Source: Prevotella scopos JCM 17725
Lineage (GTDB): Bacteria > Bacteroidota > Bacteroidia > Bacteroidales > Bacteroidaceae
Reading direction: 5' to 3'
Length of the DNA: 64,000 nucleotides
Assembly: GCF_018127785.1 (NCBI RefSeq)
Contig: NZ_CP072390.1
Span: 1,550,001 to 1,614,000 of the forward strand
Shown here in pieces: positions 17,911-26,059 of the stretch (position 1 is its first letter; every line of letters starts with the position of its first letter). A program made the translations under genes and the position numbers. The notes below the pieces were generated by a model. The model was not told where the DNA came from. It did not search any database and saw only the letters and a program-made list of their open reading frames with translations.

Positions 17911-18906
17911 TTAATCAGTACTATAACGCTGACGGATGGTATTAGCAGTGATATTTCTTTCCACAACTTTTCCGTTCCGAATGACGATATTATCTGGTAT
18001 GGTATTAAGTCCAAAGGTTTTGAGCAAAGGAGTATTAAGAAGTTTTCCATCACAAACATTCGAAAACTCTATCTCGTCGCGCTCTAATGTTTGTTTTACT
18101 TCCTTAAGATTAGCATCAACACAGATACCCAACGCAGCTATCTTTCCTGCTTTCACAGCATCATTCAGCGCACGTTGAATATCAAGACTCTCATAACTCC
18201 ATGCTGCCCAGGTATTGATAATAATGACATTCTTTCCTTGAAATGACGCATTATTAACCATCTTCCCATTGACATCCTTAACCGAAAACGTTGGTAGCTT
18301 ACTACCTATTGGTAAAGAACCAAGTTCAGTTAATTGTCGTTGAAGACGTCCCAAGCTGGCATTATCAGGCTGTTCTTTTATCAATAGTGGTAAAAGTTTT
18401 GCAGCCTGTTTGTAGTCAGGAGCTTCCGTTTGAACAAGATAGTGATTGAGCAGATAGACACTTACAACAGACTCTGGATGGTCGTTGATAAATTGTATTG
18501 CATACTTGAGTTCCTCTGGAGGAGATACACTTGCTATCTGCTTACGAAACTTAGTCATCAACTTATTATCCTTTGTCCCATCCACTTCCATCTCTTTTAA
18601 GTGAGAAGCATCCGCTTTCACCTCAACCGCTTCACCAGGCTCGGCAAAGATAGGTTGCGTGGAATAATTTGGGAAGATAATAATCAATGTAGAAGGTTTA
18701 TTACAAGGCTTCTCGTAAGAAAAGCGTCCTGCTTCAATCTTGATGGTATCCAAACCAGCAATACCACCATCAGGACTATAAACATAAAGTTCACCTTGAT
18801 TCATGTGCAAGAAGCGTCCCTCCATCTTGAAGTAACCGCTACGGGTACCACAAGAAACTAACAGCAGGGAGAATAAAATTATGTATGCTATTCGCTTCAT
18901 GCGCAT
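17911..18906 (-). CDS. DUF4369/thioredoxin-fold lipoprotein lacking the CxxC motif
   Basis: 331 residues; lipoprotein signal LLLVSC. Residues about 25-120 look like the DUF4369 domain (GRFLHMNQGELYVYSPDGG), then a helical linker, then a TlpA/AhpC-like thioredoxin fold (about 205-331: GSKLPTFSVKDVNGKMV, NVIIINTWAAWSYESLDIQ). The position where active TlpA proteins have WCxxC reads WAAWSYES, so the redox cysteines are missing. The cis-Pro loop (LNTIPDNIVI) is retained. It is likely a periplasm-facing, redox-inactive binder. It lies between tRNA-Leu (18 bases upstream) and comM. Confidence 0.8.
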   Translation of the reverse strand: MRMKRIAYIILFSLLLVSCGTRSGYFKMEGRFLHMNQGELYVYSPDGGIAGLDTIKIEAGRFSYEKPCNKPSTLIIIFPNYSTQPIFAEPGEAVEVKADASHLKEMEVDGTKDNKLMTKFRKQIASVSPPEELKYAIQFINDHPESVVSVYLLNHYLVQTEAPDYKQAAKLLPLLIKEQPDNASLGRLQRQLTELGSLPIGSKLPTFSVKDVNGKMVNNASFQGKNVIIINTWAAWSYESLDIQRALNDAVKAGKIAALGICVDANLKEVKQTLERDEIEFSNVCDGKLLNTPLLKTFGLNTIPDNIVIRNGKVVERNITANTIRQRYSTD

Positions 18907-18924
18907 AGAGATTTAAGAAAGAAG

Positions 18925-19010
18925 TGCCGCGAGCGGGACTCGAACCCGCACAGCCATTACTGGCCAAGGGATTTTAAGTCCCTCGTGTCTACCAATTCCA
19001 CCATTGCGGC
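18925..19010 (-). tRNA. tRNA-Leu (anticodon TAA)
   Basis: 86 bases on the minus strand, with a class II variable arm, GGTAGACAC D-loop region, anticodon loop containing TAA in ACTTAAAAT, and T-loop GTTCGAGTC. The acceptor arms are GCCGCAA and ...CGCGGC with discriminator A and one A-C mismatch. CCA is not encoded. Confidence 0.95.
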
Positions 19011-19020
19011 AAACCGCTTG

Positions 19021-19052
19021 CAAAGATAAGGCTAAATCTCCGAACTAACAAA
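19021..19052 (-). promoter_or_regulatory. Promoter of tRNA-Leu
   Basis: Minus strand: TTTG (19052-19049), 20-base spacer, TATCTTTG (19028-19021). The box ends 10 bases before the tRNA 5' end. Confidence 0.65.
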
Positions 19053-19715
19053 ATTTTTCATGCTTTTTTGAAGTTATTAGGTTGATTGGTATCGCTATTT
19101 AAGATTTTCTTCTACTTGACTTTATCAAAATACACCTATATAATATGTTACATTTGTTATGTCATAATTAGCTTTAGACAAAAATAACTCTGCGCACAAA
19201 GCTCATAAATCATGAGAGTATTCTATACTTATTCCTTGACTTACTTCTTGACCTTCGAACTATGGTAAGTCTTCCTAAATACGGATTGATATCGTTTAAC
19301 ATCTGATTATCAATAACTATTATGTGTTCTATTCTTTCATACCCCTTTATTTACTGAATATTAAGGAATATAAATGTGTAAAACAAAGACTACTCAAACA
19401 ATACTTAGTTTACAAGAGCTACCCATATTACAAAGAACTTATATTTAAGGGTTTATAATACTTGTCTATCAATAGGTAGATAAAAAAATAAAATATCACT
19501 CCAATTTCTAAAAGCTCTAAAAGAGAGACTTGTGTGAATGCTCCGCACCACGTATATCTACCATCCTCATCACTCATGCAGGCCATACACTCTACATGTG
19601 CGGAGTATCTGCAAAAAACGACAAGGGGACTGATAAGAAATTGACCCCAAACATTATCTTAATCAAAAGATATAAAAATATTGGATAGGTTACAGATTAT
19701 CCCATTTATTTTTAT
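19053..19715. other. Gene-free AT-rich stretch
   Basis: No ORF with coding character was found in these 660 bases. The only structure noticed is a weak inverted repeat CTCCGCAC (19541-19548) and GTGCGGAG (19598-19605). The region begins the accessory zone next to tRNA-Leu. Confidence 0.5.
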
Positions 19716-19723
19716 TAACTTTG
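19716..19723 (+). promoter_or_regulatory. -7 box for the small-peptide gene
   Basis: TAACTTTG, 56 bases before the ATG at 19780. No TTG is seen at the -33 distance. Confidence 0.5.
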
Positions 19724-19779
19724 CAACGAAATTACACCGAGGACCGGATGTAATTTAAATATTAATTAACAAGATAGGT

Positions 19780-19953
19780 ATGAAAGTCAATAAGAAAAAA
19801 TATTTGCAACCAAACACTACAGTGCTCTCTGTTGAGAATGTAGGCATGATTTGTAGTAGTGTTCAACCAAATCCAAGTAGTCCTATCCAAACAGATAATA
19901 ATTACGGCAATGGCGGTGAGCATAATGGAGGTGGAGAAGGAAACGATTTATAA
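19780..19953 (+). CDS. 57-residue glycine/asparagine-rich small protein
   Basis: Reads MKVNKKKYLQPNTTVLSVEN, then VGMICSSVQPNPSS, and ends in NNYGNGGEHNGGGEGNDL. The basic start, a central hydrophobic VLSVENVGMIC segment and a Gly/Asn/Glu-rich disordered tail resemble the many small proteins of unknown function found in Prevotella and Bacteroides that begin with 'MKK.Y..P...V...E....' and often lie near surface-adhesin genes. It has its own -7 box and is followed by an unusually strong terminator, which supports real expression. It is convergent with the interrupted fimbrillin gene. Function unknown; a secreted or processed peptide is only a guess. Confidence 0.65.
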   Translation: MKVNKKKYLQPNTTVLSVENVGMICSSVQPNPSSPIQTDNNYGNGGEHNGGGEGNDL

Positions 19954-19978
19954 TTACGAGTTATAAAGAAACAGAAAT

Positions 19979-20021
19979 AACACAATAGAGATGTACTTAT
20001 TTGGTACATCTCTATTGTGTT
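19979..20021 (+). terminator. Perfect 18-bp hairpin after the small-peptide gene
   Basis: AACACAATAGAGATGTAC (19979-19996) pairs without mismatch with 20004-20021; the loop is 7 bases. It begins 25 bases after the small-peptide stop. Confidence 0.8.
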
Positions 20022-20073
20022 ATATAGCATTTATAACCATGTTTAGTATAGAGCTTTTAAAACTAATAATAAA

Positions 20074-20107
20074 AAAATGAGCAAACTATGGGAAGTTTGC
20101 TCATTTT
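20074..20107 (-). terminator. Terminator after the fimbrillin-family gene
   Basis: AAAATGAGCAAACT (20074-20087) and AGTTTGCTCATTTT (20094-20107) form a perfect 14-bp stem with a 6-base loop. It runs into A/T tails on both sides and lies 28 bases past the minus-strand stop. Confidence 0.8.
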
Positions 20108-21628
20108 CTATTTCTTGTTTGTCTGTTTTATCTATTAGTACCTAATGAAAGCTCGGGTAGCTCCCCATTGATCAGTTTTATTTGCATCGTTAATTTGTGG
20201 CCAATCGAGCTTTTTAGTAATCTTTGTACGAATCATTATAGTATAAGATTTTCCGTGTGTATCGGCTGTCCAATAGAAACCAGCAGCAGGACTTCCACCA
20301 GCTTGTAAGAATAAAATTTGTACAAGTTGATATTGTAAATCACTTGAATACCATACTTCGTCATTTTTTTCTTTTTTACCTATAATAGATTCAAAGCCAA
20401 ATGTTCTATAAGCATCGTCCCATTCTCCCCAACTTGGTAAATACCATTTAGCACCTGCAATACTACCTGTCAAATTTACACCTGGAGAATAGTGTGCTGC
20501 AGCATAAAAAGCATCAAAGTTTGGATTATTAGCCTTTACTTTTCCTCCTGATGGATTAGCCCAAGTTGTATTTGATTCATATGTAGTTTCATAGCCATCA
20601 TATTTTGGAGTTTGGGTATTTATATTATATAAATATGTCGCATTATTGGAATTATTTCTTGACCAAGGACCAAGATACCAACTACCATCTCCTCCTTTTT
20701 CAGGATATTTCGCATCATTCAAAGCAATTGCAAATTTATGACCATTATGTGTACCAACATATAATGCTATTGGTGTGCGATTTCCTTTATTTCCCATTGT
20801 TCCTTCCGTACCATCGCTGAAAAGATAGGTAGCAGTATAATAAACTGTGGTTGAAACTATATATTCATAACCGCTTTTTAGTCCACCTGTAATAGGTTTA
20901 CTTATTTTTAGCGATTTACCTGCAATTGATTTTTTGTATATAGTACCAGCAATACCAGTCTTAAATTGGAATTTCAACTTTGTAATATCAGTTCCTGGCA
21001 AGAAAAACATTGCATTATTGCTTAAAATATAAGAATTATCACCATCAACTACATTTCCAGTAAAGCTAACAAAGTCGTTTGTTTGTCCAGCAGCACTATT
21101 ATTTGTAGGTGTTATTGTACCATTTGTTGCATTAAGTGTCATAGTTGAAGGGATAGAATTGGCATCATATACAAAATGTCCATTAGTTGGACCTTCAAAT
21201 GGAGTCTGTTCTGTATATGGCATCCCGTTTGCTGTTTTAGAAGCTCTATCAAACTTAGCTGAAAAAGCTTTAACCTTAAATTTTACTTTCGCAAAGTATG
21301 GTTTAAGAGTAAATGTAAGTTTTGTTTTAAGCTGATTATTAATTGTTACATTATCCTCATACAAATAAGGTTCATTCTCACCATTCTTAAGTTTAGCTAC
21401 GTAATTACCATTTTCTAACTCGAAATCTTGGTTCTTAAAGACATAGAATTTATAACTACCTGGTGCAAGATATTTCTCTGGATTAGAGCCATCTTTCATT
21501 GTGTAGGTGCCGCTTGATGTATAGTTTATCTCCCATTTTTGCTTCAATTCAGTACCTTGATATGCAAGTATAGTATAATCTCCTGCAGGAGCTTGACCCA
21601 CAGCACGCGTTTTTGCAGCTTTTGTAGG

Positions 21629-21636
21629 AGTTTCTA
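21629..21636. repeat. Target-site duplication, left copy
   Basis: AGTTTCTA immediately left of the IS; identical to 22727-22734. Confidence 0.85.
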
Positions 21637-21640
21637 GGCT

Positions 21641-21666
21641 TATGTGACAAAAGTGTGCTTATTTTA
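21641..21666. repeat. IS left inverted repeat, outer copy
   Basis: TATGTGACAAAAGTGTGCTT core. It is the copy that touches the target duplication but is the poorer match to the right end. Confidence 0.7.
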
Positions 21667-21680
21667 GCGTCGTTTTCTCT

Positions 21681-21706
21681 TATGTGACAAAAATGTGCTT
21701 AAAATC
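21681..21706. repeat. IS left inverted repeat, inner copy
   Basis: TATGTGACAAAAATGTGCTT plus AAAATC matches the right inverted repeat at 25 of 26 positions and lies 40 bases inside the outer copy. Confidence 0.7.
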
Positions 21707-21719
21707 TCCCATTCCCCTT

Positions 21720-22650
21720 TTATTTCTTAGGAGAATGGGACTTTATAAAGTCTTGGATGAAGATCTTTCTTCTTTCCATACTGATCCCCTTGTGTAGGTT
21801 CAATTTTGTCTTTAAATCTGCATTGAGTGATTCAATGGCATTGTTTGTATTTGGCATCTTCAATTCAGGGTAATCATAGTATGTCCACAATGACGACATA
21901 TTCCTTTTAAGGCTCAAAAAAGCACTACGTAGAGCTTTATGAGTATAATGTGATTTTCCATCTTCTGTTGTTGTCCGTTCCTTAAGAAAATCCTCCCACT
22001 TGGTGTACCATTCCTTTAAAGCCCCAATAAAGGACTCCTTGTCCGTATGACATAACATCTTGGATAATTCAAGCAGTTCTTTTGAAGCCTCAAGCTTGGG
22101 TCTTGAAGTTAGTTTTGTCTTTATAGTCATTACTTGATGGAACTGGCATAATTGGAATTTATAATTGGGAAAAGCTTGCCTAAGTCCCTTAAAACCATCG
22201 CATACAAGCCCTTGAATGGTATACCCAAGTGACTCCAAGTAGCTTATGCCCTCCTTATAGTCTTCAAGACGTTCATGCCTATTGATAAACTTAAACCAAA
22301 GTACATCACCAGACAATGAATCCTTCATGATAACGACACCAAAATTACGTCCCCAATAGGTGGCATCCATTAAAACCACTACAGGGCGAACAAGAAGGTT
22401 GGGAAGTTCTTCTTTATAAGATTTGGTGAGTTTTCTATAAATTGTCCTGGTTGAAACTCCGTACTCCTCTGATAGATCTTTGACTGTTAGATTACCCTTG
22501 GAATAACGATTATTGACAATGGTATTGGTAAGGCGATTATGTCCAACAAAGCTCCTCTTACAGCACTTACAATACCAGCGTTGACTACCATTAAGATGAC
22601 CACGTTTTATAGTCGATTTTGAGCCACAATAAAAGCAGATTTTTTGCCAT
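21720..22650 (-). pseudogene. IS256/IS1249-type DDE transposase with a frameshift in an A6 run
   Basis: About 309 residues if repaired. The N-terminus has a zinc ribbon (CFYCG...WYCKCCKRSF), then a helix-turn-helix region (VKDLSEEYGVSTRTIYRKL), and a catalytic core with MDATYWG (first Asp), GLVCDGFKGL (second Asp), CQFHQ and NTNNAIESLNADLKTKL (Glu). The ATG at 22650 enters MAK and must skip one base in the six-A run (22645-22640 on the minus strand) to join the long frame: ATG GCA AAA ATC TGC would read MAKICFYCG. The uninterrupted frame otherwise has only a GTG at 22379, which loses the zinc ribbon. Cause: mutation, slippage or sequencing error. Confidence 0.8.
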
Positions 22651-22696
22651 AAAAATATAAATAAAACAAAGATAATGATTATTAGATAGTTACAAG

Positions 22697-22722
22697 GATT
22701 TTAAGCACATTTTTGTCATATA
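22697..22722. repeat. IS right inverted repeat
   Basis: GATTTTAAGCACATTTTTGT plus CATATA, the inverse of the left repeats; it ends 4 bases before the target duplication. Confidence 0.75.
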
Positions 22723-22726
22723 GGCC

Positions 22727-22734
22727 AGTTTCTA
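22727..22734. repeat. Target-site duplication, right copy
   Basis: AGTTTCTA immediately right of the IS; identical to 21629-21636. Confidence 0.85.
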
Positions 22735-23080
22735 TAACTTCTACAAGAGCTTCTAAGCCATTTCCAAGATTTTCGGTAGAAGATGACACTACCCGACCTT
22801 CATTGCTTCCTGCAGCACGTGAGGCAGGACTTCCTTCTGAATATTGACTTGTACTCAACCCAAACGACACCAGACTACCCTTTGCGTCAGCTGGTGCATC
22901 ATCATCGTTAATAACTGAATTTTCGGTATTGTTACACCCTGAAAACATGGTAACTACCAAAGACAAGAGCAATGGCAGCAGCCAGAAAGTTGTATTTTTC
23001 TTATTCATTCTTAGTGATAATACTGGTAAGATGTACATACAAATTACCAAATTTTATACTCAATTTATATTTATTGTCTG

Positions 23081-23088
23081 CAAAGGTA
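23081..23088 (-). promoter_or_regulatory. -7 box for the fimbrillin-family gene
   Basis: The minus strand reads TACCTTTG, leaving a leader of about 65 bases before the ATG at 23008. This also rules out the longer frame opening at 23050 only weakly; the signal peptide at 23008 decides the start. Confidence 0.5.
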
Positions 23089-23371
23089 CGATTTTATTCG
23101 CTAATAACATATATTAATAAGAACAAAAGAACATATTTTTAGGCATTAAAAGAGAGTTCAATACGCATGTGCGACTTTAGCCAGATCCTTTTCGCAAGAC
23201 TTTACTGTGTTCCACCTGTATCCAAGTTGCAATACATTCTACCATCAACACATTTAGTGCACATGCACCACACAACACGTATTCATGTTATGCACAAGTG
23301 GTGTCTAACCTTCGTTCCATACATGTTAACCCACATCACGTTATTTGGGAAAGGAAGATTAGGCTATTCTC
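23089..23371. other. Intergenic region without recognizable genes
   Basis: Contains many CATG/TGCAC words (for example around 23260-23340) and a 74-codon open frame whose product (Cys/His/Met-rich) looks like chance. No promoter, hairpin or homolog recognized. Confidence 0.4.
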
Positions 23372-23839
23372 TTAAGCAGACTGATTATTAGAGGTAGAAG
23401 AGCTCCAACCCTTATTTCCTCTCCTTTGTAAGGTCAGACTATCTCGAGCTCCGTCAAAGAAGGTTTCGAGCATCTTTTCGAAGGTATCACTTGGGCCGAC
23501 AGCATCAAAGAGAGTCATAAAGAGACAGAACTTTAAGGCTTCAATTCTACGCCCCATCACCTCTTTCACTTCCTTAGCAGAATGTTGCAAGACGTCATTC
23601 GTAATCTCTCGCAGCCATTCGCTCAGTAGAAGAATGAATCAAGTAGACACGTGATTCATTGGCTTCTACAATACCATAACACAACGGCCGATAGCTGTGA
23701 CCAAATCCTTTCAATCGTGGGAGAACAAACCAAATCCAACGTAAACGCTTCTCAGCCTCCTGCATTTCGTCCAATGCTTGACAATAAACTTCCTACGTGT
23801 TCTATGCTTCAACAAATCGTTTAAGTCAAAAAAGTGCAT
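23372..23839 (-). pseudogene. DUF1810 family protein gene, broken by at least two frameshifts
   Basis: Three successive frames together match a DUF1810 protein of about 150 residues. Frame one from ATG 23839 gives MHFFDLNDLLKHRT. Frame two gives QALDEMQEAEKRLRWIWFVL, then PRLKGFGHSYRPLCYGIVEA. Frame three gives EWLREITNDVLQHSAKEVKE and FCLFMTLFDAVGPSDTFEK to FFDGARDSLTL. The family hallmarks HWIWYxxPQLxGxGxS, LREIT and MTLFDAV are all preserved but out of register near 23790 and 23625. The gene is inactive unless the assembly is wrong. Family function unknown. Confidence 0.8.
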
Positions 23840-23963
23840 TTCCTTCGCTATTTAACATCGTTTCAGGCTATAGATTAAAGGGTTAATTACGATGGAAGGT
23901 GAACGTACCACACATATATAAAACACGTGTGCAACCATGAAAGTGACAATAAAAGTCACAGTA

Positions 23964-24551
23964 TTAATTAACGCCCAAAACGCCAGTTGGTCCCGTACAA
24001 TTAGCACGATAACGGATAAGTTTCTTACCCCCCTCGCCACTCACGATGTTACCCCCAGTATTAAGGTTATACTTACGATGGCAGTTAGTACAAAAGGCAA
24101 AGCCATCACCACTTAATTTTAATTCATAAGAGCGCAAAGGAAGTACATTCGGCTGAAAGCAATTAGGACATTGTAGGTCATATGCATACAATGGAGCAGG
24201 AACATCAAGATTACCATACCCGACTATAAGTCCGTTGTTCTGTCCCACATGCTTCCAACTCTCCAGTTTAAGATCGATACCATCAAACCACACAGGAGAG
24301 CCCGACCGCAGTCCTTGATTATTCTCAAAAGAGAAGCTATGACGCCCACTAACGTATGAATATCGTATGATACAATATACTCCAGGCGACATTGAGTTGA
24401 GCGCAGAGGCAAGGATAGGGTCTTGATGCGTATCGTTATGGAAAGTAAAAAAGATACGACGGCTACTGTATTCATAGTCCACCCTATCACCACATGATGA
24501 TAATAGGATGAGAAACAGTAAGAGAACAGATTGAACACAACGTCTCATCAT
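23964..24551 (-). CDS. Lipoprotein with CPxC/CxxCH metal-site-like domain (Rieske-like outline)
   Basis: 195 residues from MMRRC at 24551; an upstream in-frame ATG at 24566 adds METKI. The lipobox is LLSSC. The C-terminal third contains YDLQCPNCFQP and FAFCTNCHRKYNLNTGGNIV, followed by GEGGKKLIRYRA. The spacing CPxC-x35-CxxCH and the 'YDLxxGG' turn recall small Rieske-type or rubredoxin-like domains of Bacteroidota lipoproteins, but a Rieske cluster needs CxH...CxxH and the first motif lacks that His, so four-Cys zinc or iron binding is equally likely. It follows the SRPBCC gene by 26 bases in the pyrE transcript. Confidence 0.7.
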   Translation of the reverse strand: MMRRCVQSVLLLFLILLSSCGDRVDYEYSSRRIFFTFHNDTHQDPILASALNSMSPGVYCIIRYSYVSGRHSFSFENNQGLRSGSPVWFDGIDLKLESWKHVGQNNGLIVGYGNLDVPAPLYAYDLQCPNCFQPNVLPLRSYELKLSGDGFAFCTNCHRKYNLNTGGNIVSGEGGKKLIRYRANCTGPTGVLGVN

Positions 24552-24577
24552 AATTTTAGTTTCCACATGTAATGATA

Positions 24578-25027
24578 TTATTCAAACGGAATCATTGCCA
24601 GTGCATCGGCAATCTTCTCAATGCCCTCTTGCAAAGGCTTTGACACCATGCCCTTTGCAAAGAAAGGAATATCAGCGTCAATCGTGAGTTTCATCTTTGA
24701 AGAAATCTCCGTGACAGGAAGTATCTGAATCCAAAAATTGAATGACAACGGAGAGTTATCACTTTTAAACTTGATTGTCTTTGGTTCTTCACGTTCTATG
24801 ATACGCATAGAAATCTGGCCCACTGGGTCAACATTCATAGACAATGAGTCTTGATCAAAGGTGATATTCTGTAATCTTTCTTTCACCTTGTCCATCTCAT
24901 CGTTACCTATAGAACCTTCCGGAAGACGTTCTTTCAGACGCTGTACGTTATTTAAATCACTCAACGTGTTGTAAACACTTTGTTGAGAATGTGGAATTTG
25001 CTTTACGCTACTTTCAAACTTTGTCAT
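24578..25027 (-). CDS. SRPBCC-fold (polyketide cyclase/START-like) protein
   Basis: 149 residues without signal peptide. The sequence has the SRPBCC layout: FESSVKQIPHSQQSVYNTLS at the start, a beta sheet in the middle (ISMRIIEREEPKTIKFKSDN, FNFWIQILPVTEISSKMKLT), and a long C-terminal helix (KPLQEGIEKIADALAMIP). Such proteins bind hydrophobic ligands or phosphorylated lipids; nothing shows the ligand here. Lies 174 bases downstream of pyrE on the same strand and 26 bases before the lipoprotein gene. Small cytoplasmic protein of unknown role. Confidence 0.75.
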   Translation of the reverse strand: MTKFESSVKQIPHSQQSVYNTLSDLNNVQRLKERLPEGSIGNDEMDKVKERLQNITFDQDSLSMNVDPVGQISMRIIEREEPKTIKFKSDNSPLSFNFWIQILPVTEISSKMKLTIDADIPFFAKGMVSKPLQEGIEKIADALAMIPFE

Positions 25028-25201
25028 TGATAATTTTTATTGCGAAGTTAAAGAGAGGAGGATTGGAAAGAAGAGAACTGTTCGCTATAGAAGGATGTTT
25101 CGGATGGCGGGGACGCACGAATTATGCGCCCGCTACATCGAATCCTTTTCAAACATTTCCTATGCAAAAAGGTTCTTTACTTCCAATGGGATGTCAGAAG
25201 A

Positions 25202-25834
25202 TTACTTTTTCCAATTCGCTGGGTCTTTACGCCAGTCGTGTAACATAGTAACCTCAGACTCTTTGATATAACCTGTCTCGAGTGCTTTTTCTACGACATG
25301 TTCATAATCCGTGAGTGTCACGAGTTTCACATCAGCCTCACGGAATGCCTCTTCAGCAACAGGGAAACCATAGGTATAAGAAGCAACCATACCCACAACC
25401 TCAAAACCTGCTTCACGAAGTGCAGCAACAGCCTTCAAGGAAGAACCACCAGTAGAGATGAGGTCTTCTACAACAACAACCTTCGAACCTGCAGGCAGTT
25501 CACCCTCAATCTGGTTCTTCATACCATGATCCTTTGGTTTCGGACGAACGTATGCGTATGGCAATGCCAACTCATCAGCAACAAGCATACCCTGTGCTAT
25601 AGCACCCGTAGCAACACCTGCCACAGCTGTAGCCTCAGGGAAGTTCTCAAGGATAGCATGCACCAACTCTAGTTTCACAAACGAACGCACATCGTGGAAC
25701 GACAACGTCTTACGATTATCACAATAGAATGGTGACTTCCAACCACTTGCCCATGTAAATGGGTCGTTAGGCTGCAACTTAATAGCTTTAATTCCGAGCA
25801 GTTTGCCTGCAAAGACTTTCTTTAAATCTTCCAT
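25202..25834 (-). CDS. pyrE: Orotate phosphoribosyltransferase
   Basis: 210 residues, normal length. It converts orotate and PRPP to OMP in de novo pyrimidine synthesis. Visible signatures are WASGWKSPFYCDNRKTLSF near the N-terminus, VAGVATGAIAQGMLVADELA, the flexible catalytic loop VRPKPKDHGMKNQIEGE, and the PRPP motif VVVVEDLISTGGSSLKAV. The ATG at 25834 sits about 25 bases after a -7 box. Cytoplasmic housekeeping enzyme heading a small operon with the SRPBCC and lipoprotein genes. Confidence 0.97.
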   Translation of the reverse strand: MEDLKKVFAGKLLGIKAIKLQPNDPFTWASGWKSPFYCDNRKTLSFHDVRSFVKLELVHAILENFPEATAVAGVATGAIAQGMLVADELALPYAYVRPKPKDHGMKNQIEGELPAGSKVVVVEDLISTGGSSLKAVAALREAGFEVVGMVASYTYGFPVAEEAFREADVKLVTLTDYEHVVEKALETGYIKESEVTMLHDWRKDPANWKK

Positions 25835-25863
25835 CTTGATAGTTTATGGTTATATACTAATTG

Positions 25864-25871
25864 CAAACTTA
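25864..25871 (-). promoter_or_regulatory. -7 box of pyrE
   Basis: Minus strand TAAGTTTG, about 30 bases before the ATG. Confidence 0.5.
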
Positions 25872-25950
25872 CGCATTTTTTCTGAGATTAAGGGACAAAA
25901 ATATGATAAAAGAAAATAACGAGTCACAGCCTTCCCTTTTCATTTACAGC

Positions 25951-25988
25951 AAAGAAAAAGGGATACACCTATAGAAAGATGTATCCCT
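25951..25988 (-). terminator. Terminator at the end of PUL 2
   Basis: On the minus strand AGGGATACATCT and AGGTGTATCCCT form a 12-bp stem with one G-T pair and a 6-base loop, followed by TTTTCTTT. It lies 71 bases past the last PUL 2 gene. Confidence 0.8.
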
Positions 25989-26059
25989 CTTTGCGATAAA
26001 AAATAAGTCCGAGAACTATTAATCTTTATTTCTTCAATAAAATCATATTAATTCAAGGA

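Larger units (their letters stand above)
21637..22726 (-). mobile_element. 1,090-bp insertion sequence, IS256 family/IS1249-like
   Basis: Flanked by 8-bp direct repeats AGTTTCTA, with imperfect terminal inverted repeats (left GGCTTATGTGACAAAAGTGT, right end complement GGCCTATATGACAAAAATGT). It carries one DDE transposase gene with an N-terminal zinc ribbon, as in the IS1249 branch of the IS256 family, which also makes 8-9-bp duplications. The left end carries two tandem copies of the terminal repeat. It splits the fimbrillin-family gene in its own orientation. Confidence 0.85.
20135..23008 (-). pseudogene. Fimbrillin-family lipoprotein gene interrupted by an IS element
   Basis: The N-terminal piece (23008-22727) encodes MNKKNTTFWLLPLLL with lipobox FSGC, an Asp-rich linker and a segment ending ALVEVIET. 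The C-terminal piece (21628-20135) continues PTKAAKTRAVGQAPAGDYTI in the same frame once the IS and one 8-bp target copy are removed, restoring 591 residues. The middle has the fimbrillin/Mfa-like beta domain (Tyr-rich, LKTKLTFTLKPYFAKVKFKV). The C-terminal 150 residues are a FISUMP/DUF1566-like domain with AKWYLPSWGEWDDAYRTFG, FYWTADTHGK and the final GATRAFIRY. It would be a surface adhesin or pilus subunit. The C-terminal half still has a GTG (21601) but no signal peptide, so it is presumably not exported. Confidence 0.85.

Noticed and set aside
19541..19605. Inverted repeat CTCCGCAC/GTGCGGAG as a possible attachment or IS end
   Set aside because: Only 8 bp with a 49-base interior and no integrase or duplication nearby; expected by chance.
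23167..23391. 74-codon plus-strand frame
   Set aside because: Composition (many Cys, His and Met) looks random; no promoter or similar protein recognized.
23852..24040. 62-codon minus-strand frame between the DUF1810 relic and the lipoprotein
   Set aside because: Overlaps the end of the lipoprotein gene in another frame and has no signals of its own.
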